Shown piece by piece: positions 53,686-61,542 of a DNA stretch of 64,000 nucleotides (its first letter is position 1; the number at the start of each line of letters is the position of its first letter). The translations under genes were made by a program, and so were the position numbers. The DNA lies in the NCBI RefSeq assembly GCF_031845265.1, contig NZ_JAVRBG010000001.1, forward strand, positions 124,001 to 188,000, in the 5' to 3' direction. The notes below the pieces were generated by a model. That model ran no database searches. It was not told the origin of the DNA and saw nothing but the letters and a program-made list of their open reading frames with translations. This DNA is from Mesonia ostreae (lineage in GTDB: Bacteria > Bacteroidota > Bacteroidia > Flavobacteriales > Flavobacteriaceae).

Positions 53686-53727
53686 AAATCCACTTTCATA
53701 AAAATAAAACTTTATGAAAATGGATTT
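53686..53727. terminator. Bidirectional terminator
   Basis: AAATCCA-C-TTTCATAAA (53686-53702) pairs with TTTATGAAA-A-TGGATTT (53711-53727). It lies between two convergent stop codons and is flanked by A- and T-runs. Confidence 0.8.
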
Positions 53728-53754
53728 CTAACTCGTTTATAGGATTGTAGTATT

Positions 53755-55566
53755 TTATTTAGCGGTCTCTAAGAGATTTTCCCGTACAAGAAGAATTTCA
53801 TGTTGAGCTTCTTTTAAATCTTCTTCCAGTTGAATTCTATTTTTTATCACATAATTTGTCGCCATTTCACGATAGTGTTCTATCCCGTCTAAAAGATTCT
53901 CACTAAACTTTTTCCAGTTTTTAAAATCGCGGGGAGATGCGTTGTAAGACCTCTGGATTTCCTTTTTTAGAAAATCAATATAAAGTTTCAATTCTGTGAC
54001 AAACATAGAAGTTCTATTGAGATTTTGCATAGCATCACTTCTCCCGTAAATATGATTGGTCATTTCTTGAAGACTGCTAATTTTAGAGAAATTAACAATA
54101 TTTGGACCAGGACATATGGTAACCGCAGTTAATTTTTTTAGAAAAGGAGCTTCATAACTTATAGGCGCCGCATTACTCAAACCAACACAAAGACATTCTT
54201 TGCTTAAAACATCTTCCACTTGTTGCGTATATTCTACTTCAGGTAGATCTAGGGTTTTCAATTGTTCTAATTTCAATTTTTGGTATTTTCTAGAAGCCGT
54301 ACATATAGGGGTTTTGGTAAATTCCGTATTAGATTCTAAAAGCTTTTCGGTACAAGGACTGCCAGGTTTTTCGTTTTCAATTCTACCCAAACGCTCTTTT
54401 TCGGCAGTAGTTCCTTTTAGATAATTAAACTCCACACCTAAGGGAGAAGCTTTGCTTCGTACCACATCATTCTCTTTCGATTTTGCTAATAAATCTAAGG
54501 TATTTTCATCTACAGTAGTAGCTTCAGGACATAATAAAAATGGCGTTCCCCATCCGGTACCGTCCACTCCATAATAATTTTGCAGCAAAAGATCTTCTTC
54601 ACTAGTTCCAATTCCGCCTTGAACCGTAATTTTAATAGGATGTGGATGAGAGAAACCTGTTTGTCCTTTTGCGATAATTGCAGGGTTATAGAGTTCAAAA
54701 ATGCTATTCTGTAATTCTTGTTTTTTCTCTTTAAATTCCTGAAGAATGGGTCCCATAAGCAAACCTTGCGTAGCAAAAACATGACCGCCGCAATTGAGTC
54801 CAGATTCAATTCGGAATTCACTCACCCAAATTCCTTTTTTTGCCAGGTATTTTCCTTGAATCAATGCTGAACGATAATCGCTTACTTTAATAATTACTTT
54901 CTTATGAAAACCACCCCACTCGTAGGCATCAAAAGCCGTGAATTCTTCCATATAATTATACAAACGCGGATTCATTCCTGCGGAAAGAACTACAGCAGAG
55001 TTGCTTAACTCACAGTCGGCATATCCCTTTAGAGCCGTAACGGCATCGGATCCATTTTCTATAGGTTGCTTATTTTCATCTAATTGTTCTTTGTCTACTT
55101 TGGTCATAATATTAACCTCGATAGCGCCAGGCAGCATACTTTCTCGTAAGAATTTTTCAGCTTTTTGTTTTTCTTCAGAATCAAATAAAGAAATCCATTC
55201 GTGGTATTTCTCCTTTAGAGAGCTAGTCTCTGGAAGCATTTCAAAATATTTCACAATATCTGAACCCGTTTCAAAAGCAGAAGATTTTAAATTTTCAATT
55301 TTTGAATTTACAATGCGTTGCATCAAATTGAGATAATCTGTGATGCGGCGCGATCTAGAATGCTCTTCTTTTATGTCAATTGGAGTATATGTATCTTCGG
55401 TTTGTTGGTAATAATGTTTTCGCATTACTTCAATCAAATTATCTTCAATGATAGAAATTACTGAGTTTATTCCGAAGTGAGCAACTTTTATGGGAGAATC
55501 AATGGTATAAGCAATTCCCATTACAGGAATGTGAAAGCTATGTATGCTAGGCGTTTGAGTTTGCAT
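53755..55566 (-). CDS. Uncharacterised 603-residue protein with flavoprotein/TIM-barrel-like motifs
   Basis: I do not recognise a named family. The central part has alternating strands and Gly-rich loops like FMN-dependent TIM barrels (nitronate monooxygenase type): AVVLSAGMNPRLYNYM, KKVIIKVSDYRSALIQGKYLAKKGIWVSEFRIESGLNCGGHVFATQG, then ITVQGGIGTSEEDLLLQNYYGVDGTGWGTPFLLCPEATTV. The N-terminus (IPVMGIAYTIDSPIKVAHFGINSVISIIEDNLIEVMRKHYY) also fits such an enzyme. There is no signal peptide, so it is cytosolic. The last ~100 residues are helical. A 14-bp motif shared with neighbouring genes lies 44 bp before the start. Confidence 0.7.
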   Translation of the reverse strand: MQTQTPSIHSFHIPVMGIAYTIDSPIKVAHFGINSVISIIEDNLIEVMRKHYYQQTEDTYTPIDIKEEHSRSRRITDYLNLMQRIVNSKIENLKSSAFETGSDIVKYFEMLPETSSLKEKYHEWISLFDSEEKQKAEKFLRESMLPGAIEVNIMTKVDKEQLDENKQPIENGSDAVTALKGYADCELSNSAVVLSAGMNPRLYNYMEEFTAFDAYEWGGFHKKVIIKVSDYRSALIQGKYLAKKGIWVSEFRIESGLNCGGHVFATQGLLMGPILQEFKEKKQELQNSIFELYNPAIIAKGQTGFSHPHPIKITVQGGIGTSEEDLLLQNYYGVDGTGWGTPFLLCPEATTVDENTLDLLAKSKENDVVRSKASPLGVEFNYLKGTTAEKERLGRIENEKPGSPCTEKLLESNTEFTKTPICTASRKYQKLKLEQLKTLDLPEVEYTQQVEDVLSKECLCVGLSNAAPISYEAPFLKKLTAVTICPGPNIVNFSKISSLQEMTNHIYGRSDAMQNLNRTSMFVTELKLYIDFLKKEIQRSYNASPRDFKNWKKFSENLLDGIEHYREMATNYVIKNRIQLEEDLKEAQHEILLVRENLLETAK

Positions 55567-55609
55567 TTAAATAAAATTTTAGTTCAATTATGTAAAGGTT
55601 GAAAATATC

Positions 55610-55625
55610 ATTCCGTAGAAATATG
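55610..55625 (-). promoter_or_regulatory. Shared motif copy 1, before the 603-residue gene
   Basis: On the minus strand it reads CATATTTCTACGGAAT, 43 bp before the ATG. It contains the dyad TTC-N4-GAA. Confidence 0.5.
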
Positions 55626-55893
55626 ATTTAAATCACCATTAGTTAATAAAATTTTAAGATGAAAATGAAGGTATCGTTAATGTTTCTCAAGAATAAAACT
55701 AGCATCAAGTCTTCAGAAATAATTCAGAAAAAAAATCAGAAAAAATCATCTCATCTATTGAGAATAGTGGCTGCTTAAACCCATGAGTTTCATCTCCAAG
55801 TGTAGAAGAATATGTATCTTTAAGCTTTCAAACAGATACTAAAAAAGTAGCTTTTAAACGAGAGTGGATAGAGTGAAAATAACAAGATCATCG

Positions 55894-55909
55894 CATATTT
55901 CTTCGGAAT
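55894..55909 (+). promoter_or_regulatory. Shared motif copy 2, before the lipoprotein gene
   Basis: CATATTTCTTCGGAAT, differing from copy 1 at one base, 53 bp before the ATG and oriented towards it. Confidence 0.5.
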
Positions 55910-55962
55910 TAATTTACAGTAAACTATTTAAAATCAATTTAATATATTAAAAATAAAAGATT

Positions 55963-56460
55963 ATGAAAAAAACAATTCTAACTACTGCCATCATTTCAGC
56001 GCTTTTAATAAGTTGTAATGAAACTAAAAATGAAAGCAAAAATACAGAGGAAGCAACTGAAGTTATCGAAAAAGACCATACCAAAGAAATGGCCGCAGAA
56101 TCCCATGATGCTATGAGCAATGCTTGGGTAGAGGAGATAAAATTAGACGATGGTAACAAGTGGGAGGCCAATACGGAAACAACAGATGGTGTTGATAAAA
56201 TGCTAAACCTTGTAAAATCTAGCAAAACAGAATCAGTAGAAGAGTATCACAGCCTAGCATCAGATTTAAATGAAACAAAAAACTTTGTAGTAAAAAAATG
56301 TACAATGGAAGGTGCTTCCCACGACAATCTACATGTATTCCTTCACCCACTTATTGAGAAAATTAATGCTTTGGGAAAGGTTTCAACTACAGAAGAAGGA
56401 GTAAAAATTAAAGAGAGCATTCGAGAAAACTTAAAGAATTACTATACTTATTTTCAATAA
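55963..56460 (+). CDS. Uncharacterised lipoprotein
   Basis: 165 residues, MKKTILTTAIISALLISCNE with lipid Cys18. The mature part is acidic and helical. It contains KWEANTETTDGVDKMLNLVKS and a conserved-looking segment CTMEGASHDNLHVFLHPLIEKINALGKVSTTEEG, whose Cys/His content hints at metal or haem contact. I know no functional family. It is transcribed alone between a shared motif and a good terminator. Confidence 0.75.
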   Translation: MKKTILTTAIISALLISCNETKNESKNTEEATEVIEKDHTKEMAAESHDAMSNAWVEEIKLDDGNKWEANTETTDGVDKMLNLVKSSKTESVEEYHSLASDLNETKNFVVKKCTMEGASHDNLHVFLHPLIEKINALGKVSTTEEGVKIKESIRENLKNYYTYFQ

Positions 56461-56469
56461 ATTAAAGTT

Positions 56470-56508
56470 GCCTACATAGAGTCGCAAAGCACTTATGTAG
56501 GCAGTTTT
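56470..56508 (+). terminator. Intrinsic terminator after the lipoprotein gene
   Basis: GCCTACATA (56470-56478) pairs with TATGTAGGC (56494-56502), followed by AGTTTTT. Confidence 0.85.
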
Positions 56509-56637
56509 TATGAAATGTATTCTATTCTTAATTTACACCTCAGGATATTATTCCTAAATATTGATGTAGTATTTCATATGTATTCTCTTTTCCTATTTTA
56601 AAGAATAGAGTCTTGCTTCCTTTGCTAAGTTAAAAAC

Positions 56638-57225
56638 CTATTTACTAACTGGCGTAATCATGATATGCGAACGGTGCGTATCTGCATCCATTAACCAAGG
56701 CATTCCTGGAGCTTCAGGTTTTGTAGGGAGACCAGTACTTTCGCCCGTCATATAAGGCTTATAAAGTACGTATCTAATTTTGCTATCTTCAAGTTCTCCT
56801 GTTTGATCATTGTAGCCATTTTCTTTTCCTGTTAAAACGTAAACCATAGAAGGTTCAGCAGGCATTCTCAAAGTTTTAGCATCTATTTCTTTCTTACGGA
56901 TTTCACGTTTTTCTAGATTTGATTTACCTTCAGTAGCCAATTCTCGACCACGAGCCATAAAGGGCTCCAATTCTTTAGCATAACATGCCACATGTATACC
57001 TTCTTTTTTAGGATCGTCTGCTAAACATACCATCCCATTGCTCCCTGATCGTAGGGTTATAAGTTTTCCTTCTTTATTGTATCCAAGCACAGTCGCCTCT
57101 TCTTGATACATTTTAGGTGCAGCTAGAATTGCTATTTCTATCTGAATCTTTTTTGATGAAATATCTCCTTGTGAAAATGCGGAAAATGCAAAGGCAAAAG
57201 CAAACAGAGTGAGTAGTTTTTTCAT
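56638..57225 (-). CDS. Uncharacterised exported protein
   Basis: 195 residues with a clean signal peptide (LLTLFAFAFAFSAFSQG). The mature protein begins DISSKKIQIEIAILAAPKMYQEEATVLGYNKEGKLITLRSGSNGMVCLADDPKKEGIHVACYAKELEPFMARGREL and ends GMPWLMDADTHRSHIMITPVSK. There are two cysteines and several Met/His residues. I recognise no family. A third copy of the shared motif lies 75 bp before the start, with -7-like TATCTTTC (57267-57274, minus strand) between. Confidence 0.72.
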   Translation of the reverse strand: MKKLLTLFAFAFAFSAFSQGDISSKKIQIEIAILAAPKMYQEEATVLGYNKEGKLITLRSGSNGMVCLADDPKKEGIHVACYAKELEPFMARGRELATEGKSNLEKREIRKKEIDAKTLRMPAEPSMVYVLTGKENGYNDQTGELEDSKIRYVLYKPYMTGESTGLPTKPEAPGMPWLMDADTHRSHIMITPVSK

Positions 57226-57300
57226 AATTAGAATTTTTTAAATAAACCTATAAGATACGAAAATTTGAAAGATAATAAAACTTCCTTAAGACAGAATTCA

Positions 57301-57314
57301 ATTCCGTAGAAATA
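57301..57314 (-). promoter_or_regulatory. Shared motif copy 3, before the 195-residue exported protein gene
   Basis: On the minus strand it reads TATTTCTACGGAAT, identical over 14 bases to copy 1. Confidence 0.5.
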
Positions 57315-57547
57315 GAATACGCTAGCAAATTTAATAATATTATATAGGTTAAAAAGTACTCCATAAAAAATCAAATTCATCAAAGTTGAAAATTCACCTC
57401 AAATGTTATTCTTTATTTCAAGTGACTATTCATGGTTCTCAAGGAATCAATCGGGTAAATTCTACCCAGTTTTAAATAAATGTCGATATTTGACAAAATT
57501 CTTACACTCAACTTCTTAAGCTTTAAATAAACGATAAAATAAGTTTA

Positions 57548-57563
57548 TGGTATAAAAATTGGC
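57548..57563 (+). promoter_or_regulatory. Possible sigma-54-type promoter of pntA
   Basis: TGGTATAAAAATTGGC resembles TGGCAC-N5-TTGC with correct spacing, but the usually invariant GC at -12 reads GG. It lies 45 bp before pntA. The adjacent NtrC-type activator makes it worth noting. Confidence 0.3.
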
Positions 57564-57608
57564 AAGAAGCTGTTCAGAAATAAGCTAACAACCTATTGAA
57601 AAACATCT

Positions 57609-58691
57609 ATGAAACACCATTTAGGTCTAATTAAAGAGCCTTCTTACGAAACAAGAGTTGCTTTCTTACCTGAAGAGGTAAAAAAACTAATCGACAAATA
57701 CGAAGTCAAAATTAGTATAGAAAAAGAGTACGGATCTCCATTAGGCATACCCGATGCGGAGTACACTACCGCTGGTGCTACTATTAGTTCTAAATCTGAA
57801 ATTCTGCAAAACTCAAACCTCATTCTCTCTATAAATGATGCGATGGGAGAACAAGAAAGTATTCCTGCGGAAACTTCTTTTATTGGTATTTACAATCCGT
57901 TATTTTTTCCTGAACGCCTTCAGAAGTACAAAAACCAGCAAGCTTTGGTTTACAGTTTAGACCGACTCCCACGCACCACTTTAGCGCAAGCGATGGATGT
58001 ACGTTCTTCTTTAGATGCGCTTTCTGGTTATAAGGCGGTTTTAAAAGCCACAGATTATTACACCAAAGTTTTTCCTATGATTACCACCGCAACAAAAACG
58101 CTGAAGCCTGCTCGGGTTTTGGTGCTTGGCGCTGGAGTAGCGGGATTACAAGCCATTGCTACCGCAAAACGTTTGGGTGCTATCGTACACGCTTTTGATG
58201 TAAGAAAAGCTGCAGGAGAAGAAGTGAGAAGCTTAGGTGCTCAATTCATCGAAATTGAAGGAAATAAAGAAGAAACCAACGCTGGAGGTTATGCTGTAGA
58301 ACAAGCAGATGATTATAAAAAGCGTCAGCAGGATCGTATCAACGAACAACTTCTCGCTACAGATTTGGTGATTTGCACAGCCAATATTCCAGGAAAAAAA
58401 GCGCCTATTCTTGTAGATGAAGACGGAGTTAAAAATATGCCTTCGGGCGCTGTAATTATAGATTTGGCAGCAGAGCAAGGTGGTAATTGCAGTCTCACCA
58501 AAAATAATGAAATAGTGAATTACAATTCGGTTAAAATTTTGGGCGATTCTCACTTATCTAGAGAACTTCCAGATGCCGCGTCTCAATTGTTATCGGGTAA
58601 CTTTTTCAACTTTATCAAACACATGATAGAAAAAGGAGCAGACAACGATCTTATCACTGCCACTCAAGTCATTCAAACAGAAAATACTTAA
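57609..58691 (+). CDS. pntA: NAD(P) transhydrogenase, NAD-binding alpha-1 subunit
   Basis: 360 residues. It is the NAD(H)-binding domain I of proton-translocating transhydrogenase, related to alanine dehydrogenase. It begins LIKEPSYETRVAFLPEEVKKLIDKYEVKISIEKEYGSPLGIPDAEYTTAGA. The Rossmann motif VLVLGAGVAGLQAIATAKRLGAIVHAFDVRKAAGEEVRSLGA is in the middle. ANIPGKKAPILVDEDGVKNMPSGAVIIDLAAEQGGN follows. The complex transfers hydride between NADH and NADP+ using the proton gradient. It is the first of three genes with 5-7 bp gaps. Confidence 0.94.
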   Translation: MKHHLGLIKEPSYETRVAFLPEEVKKLIDKYEVKISIEKEYGSPLGIPDAEYTTAGATISSKSEILQNSNLILSINDAMGEQESIPAETSFIGIYNPLFFPERLQKYKNQQALVYSLDRLPRTTLAQAMDVRSSLDALSGYKAVLKATDYYTKVFPMITTATKTLKPARVLVLGAGVAGLQAIATAKRLGAIVHAFDVRKAAGEEVRSLGAQFIEIEGNKEETNAGGYAVEQADDYKKRQQDRINEQLLATDLVICTANIPGKKAPILVDEDGVKNMPSGAVIIDLAAEQGGNCSLTKNNEIVNYNSVKILGDSHLSRELPDAASQLLSGNFFNFIKHMIEKGADNDLITATQVIQTENT

Positions 58692-58698
58692 ACCAACT

Positions 58699-59001
58699 AT
58701 GGAATTTTTAGAAAATAATTTAGAAGCCATTTACATTGTATTGCTTTGTGTTTTTATAGGCATAGAGGTACTCTCTAACGTTCCCGCTGTTTTGCACACG
58801 CCACTTATGTCTGGTGCCAATGCCATTAGCGGCGTAATTACCGTAGGTGCCATTGCTTTGGTGCTTAGTTTGCCAGAAGATGCTCATTGGGGCGCTCAAG
58901 TTTTGGGAGGAATCGCAGTGTTTTTAGGAACCCTCAATATTGCCGGAGGTTTTTTAGTCACCCGCAGAATGTTAAAAATGTTTACCACTAAAAAGTCTTA
59001 A
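58699..59001 (+). CDS. pntA2: NAD(P) transhydrogenase, alpha-2 membrane subunit
   Basis: 100 residues with three or four membrane helices. YIVLLCVFIGIEVLSNVPAVLHTPLMSGANAISGVITVGAIALVL has the typical family sequence (HTPLMSGTNAISG). It is encoded separately from the NAD-binding part, as in Rhodospirillum and many Bacteroidota. It forms half of the proton channel with PntB. Confidence 0.94.
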   Translation: MEFLENNLEAIYIVLLCVFIGIEVLSNVPAVLHTPLMSGANAISGVITVGAIALVLSLPEDAHWGAQVLGGIAVFLGTLNIAGGFLVTRRMLKMFTTKKS

Positions 59002-59006
59002 GCCTT

Positions 59007-60398
59007 ATGAGTATTTTAATGAATATTGGCTATTTAATAGCCTCGTTTTCTTTTATCATCGGTTTAAAATTAATGAGCTCTCCAAAGCACGCCAATAAGG
59101 GTAATACCATTGCTGCTGCGGGAATGTTGATTGCCTTACTTAGTGTTTTCACCGGAGTTGTTACAGATAATATCAACTACACCAACCTTACGATTATCCT
59201 CGTCGCTATTTTACTCGGAGTCGTGGTAGGAAGACAAATGGCCGTGAAAGTAAAAATGACAGAAATGCCTCAAATGGTATCGCTGCTCAATGCCACAGGT
59301 GGTGGTTGTGCGATGCTTTTAGGTTGGATTGAAGCCATACAAATAACTTCGTTTATTGGAGTTGGATCTCAGGTGCTTCTCAATTTAGGAACCCTTACAG
59401 GAGCTATCGCTTTTTCTGGAAGTGTTGTCGCTTATTTAAAACTCGCAGGAAAACTAAAGGATTACAACTCGGTGGTAGTTAATGTAACTTCCAAGCTTTT
59501 AATTTTTATGTGTATCGCACTTCCTGTAGCCTATGCAACCCAAGTTTTATCTATCTCTTTTTATGAATTGACGATGGTTTTATTAGCATTAGGTTTAATT
59601 TATGGAATTTTATTTGTGGTGCCTATTGGCGGAGCAGATATGCCTGTGGTGATTTCTTTACTGAATTCTATTACAGGAATTGCTACGGCTCTCGCCGGAC
59701 TTTTACACGATAACAAAACCATGATTGCAGGTGGTATTTTTGTGGGAGCCGCAGGAATTTTTCTAACTATTTTGATGTGTAAAGCGATGAATCGTTCTCT
59801 ATGGAAAGTCATTGCAGGTACTAGTAAAAGTAAAAAAGCGGGAACTGCATCTGCACAGGAGCAAGAAATTCAAGAAACCAATGTAGCCGAAACGGTTACC
59901 AAACTGCTTCTTGCCAATAAAATCGGAATTATTCCAGGTTACGGAATGGCTGTTGCCCAAGCTCAACATACGTGTTTTCAGCTTCAGAAATTATTGATGC
60001 AACAAGAAAAATCCTTAGATTACATTATTCATCCCGTGGCCGGAAGAATGCCAGGACATATGAATGTGCTGTTGGCCGAAGCAAAAATTGAGTATGAATA
60101 CCTCAAAGAAATGCACGAAACCAATGACCATATGGAAGAGTATGATTTATTATTGGTGATTGGAGCCAACGATGTGGTGAACCCAGTTGCAGAAACCAAT
60201 CCTGAAAGCCCTATTTATGGGATGCCTATTATTAAAGCACATTTAAGTAAGAATGTAATTGTCTTTAAACGTAGTATGAATCCAGGATATGCAGGTATTC
60301 CTAACGAATTGTTTGAGAAAGAAAACTGCCAAATGCTGTTTGGAGATGCACAAACTAACTTGCAAGAAATCGTTCAGCAATTGAAAGTTTTAAGCTAA
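59007..60398 (+). CDS. pntB: NAD(P) transhydrogenase, beta subunit
   Basis: 463 residues. About nine membrane helices (1-275) include VSLLNATGGGCAMLLGWIEA and GADMPVVISLLNSITGIATALAGLL. The NADP-binding domain III follows (about 290-463): IIPGYGMAVAQAQH, HPVAGRMPGHMNVLLAEAKI, VIGANDVVNPVAETNPESPIYGMPI and KRSMNPGYAGIPNELF. It is complete and of normal length. It lies 5 bp after the alpha-2 gene and 28 bp before the sensor kinase. Confidence 0.95.
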   Translation: MSILMNIGYLIASFSFIIGLKLMSSPKHANKGNTIAAAGMLIALLSVFTGVVTDNINYTNLTIILVAILLGVVVGRQMAVKVKMTEMPQMVSLLNATGGGCAMLLGWIEAIQITSFIGVGSQVLLNLGTLTGAIAFSGSVVAYLKLAGKLKDYNSVVVNVTSKLLIFMCIALPVAYATQVLSISFYELTMVLLALGLIYGILFVVPIGGADMPVVISLLNSITGIATALAGLLHDNKTMIAGGIFVGAAGIFLTILMCKAMNRSLWKVIAGTSKSKKAGTASAQEQEIQETNVAETVTKLLLANKIGIIPGYGMAVAQAQHTCFQLQKLLMQQEKSLDYIIHPVAGRMPGHMNVLLAEAKIEYEYLKEMHETNDHMEEYDLLLVIGANDVVNPVAETNPESPIYGMPIIKAHLSKNVIVFKRSMNPGYAGIPNELFEKENCQMLFGDAQTNLQEIVQQLKVLS

Positions 60399-60426
60399 GA
60401 TTTTATAAAATCAGTAGAACATAAAA

Positions 60427-61542
60427 ATGCCTCCTAAAGACAAAAAGAAACCTATGGATACCAATCAAAATTTAGCAGAGCGGGTGAAGGAACTAAGTTG
60501 TCTTTATGAGGTTTCTTCTATTTTTCAGGAACACGATCAACAAGACACCAAAAGCATTTTATATAAGGTTGCGCAAGTACTTAAAAAAGCTTTGCGTAAT
60601 TCGGTTGAAGCTTGTGTTGAAATTGAAACTCCTAAACACCATATAAAAACCGAAGAAATTCTTTCAGATAAAGTAAGCCAATCCAGTGCTATTTTTCTGT
60701 TTAAAAAGCCTTCAGGAACTATTTATATTCATTACCCTACTTCTCAGTTTCAAGAAGTGGATTTTTTGGAAGAAGAACAAAAGTTACTGAATAAGGTAGC
60801 TTATGAAATTAGTATTTTTATTGAAAAAAGAGAACTTCAGGAAAAAGAAGAATGGTTGCAGCGCAGTGCTCAACGCAACGATCGCTTGGCCATATTAGGA
60901 GAAATTACTGCGGGCATCGCGCATGAGCTCAATACCCCCTTAGGAAATATGCTAGGCTTTGCCGAGTTTATTGAAGAGCAAACTACAGATGCTTCGATTA
61001 GGCGCGACAGCAAGAAAATTATAGAAGCTGCTATTTTCTCTAGAGAAGTGGTGAAAAAATTGATGTTTTTCGCTTGTGAAATGCCGCAAAACCGAGAACA
61101 CATCAATATAAAACCTGTGGTAGAACAAGCGCTGAGTTTATTAAGTCAGAGTTTTAAAAAAGGAGAAGTACATGTAAAGTTGGTAGCAAAAGAAGATGTA
61201 GAATCTCAAATTGACAGTATTCAACTTACGCAAGTTTTATTTAACTTGTTGATCAATGCTATTTATGCTTCACCGCCAAACAGTACGATTACTTGCAGTT
61301 TAACGCAGGATGATGATCGTATTTATATCGATATCGCCGATCAAGGAAAAGGAATTCCAGATAAGTTTGCTAAAAAGATATTTGATCCTTTTTTTACGAC
61401 CAAACCCGTAGGTGAAGGTTCTGGCTTAGGATTAAGTGTGGTGCACGGAATCATAAAAAGCCACAAAGGAACGATTAGCCACAGCCACAATACACCCAAA
61501 GGAACCATTTTTGAAATAAGCATTCCAAAACAATATAATTAA
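60427..61542 (+). CDS. Sensor histidine kinase, NtrB-like
   Basis: 371 residues without membrane segments, so probably cytoplasmic. The N-terminal part (about 15-140) looks like a GAF/PAS-type sensor region ending in a coiled segment (FIEKRELQEKEEWLQRSAQRN). The dimerisation box AILGEITAGIAHELNTPLGNMLGF has phospho-acceptor His166. ATP-binding motifs are LFNLLINAIYASPPN, IADQGKGIPDKF, FFTTKP and GSGLGLSVVHGIIKSHKG. An alternative start at MDTNQNL is possible. The stop overlaps the next start (TAATG). Confidence 0.92.
   Translation: MPPKDKKKPMDTNQNLAERVKELSCLYEVSSIFQEHDQQDTKSILYKVAQVLKKALRNSVEACVEIETPKHHIKTEEILSDKVSQSSAIFLFKKPSGTIYIHYPTSQFQEVDFLEEEQKLLNKVAYEISIFIEKRELQEKEEWLQRSAQRNDRLAILGEITAGIAHELNTPLGNMLGFAEFIEEQTTDASIRRDSKKIIEAAIFSREVVKKLMFFACEMPQNREHINIKPVVEQALSLLSQSFKKGEVHVKLVAKEDVESQIDSIQLTQVLFNLLINAIYASPPNSTITCSLTQDDDRIYIDIADQGKGIPDKFAKKIFDPFFTTKPVGEGSGLGLSVVHGIIKSHKGTISHSHNTPKGTIFEISIPKQYN

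Larger units (their letters stand above)
55567..55962. other. Divergent spacer with two outward-facing motif copies
   Basis: The region lies between the divergent 603-residue gene and the lipoprotein gene. Apart from the two CATATTTCTWCGGAAT copies I see nothing definite; short ORFs here have no support. Confidence 0.5.
57226..57608. other. Divergent spacer before the transhydrogenase operon
   Basis: It holds the motif copy at 57301-57314, an inverted repeat GGGTA/TACCC at about 57454-57468, and a sigma-54-like element at 57548-57563. No gene is seen. Confidence 0.45.
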
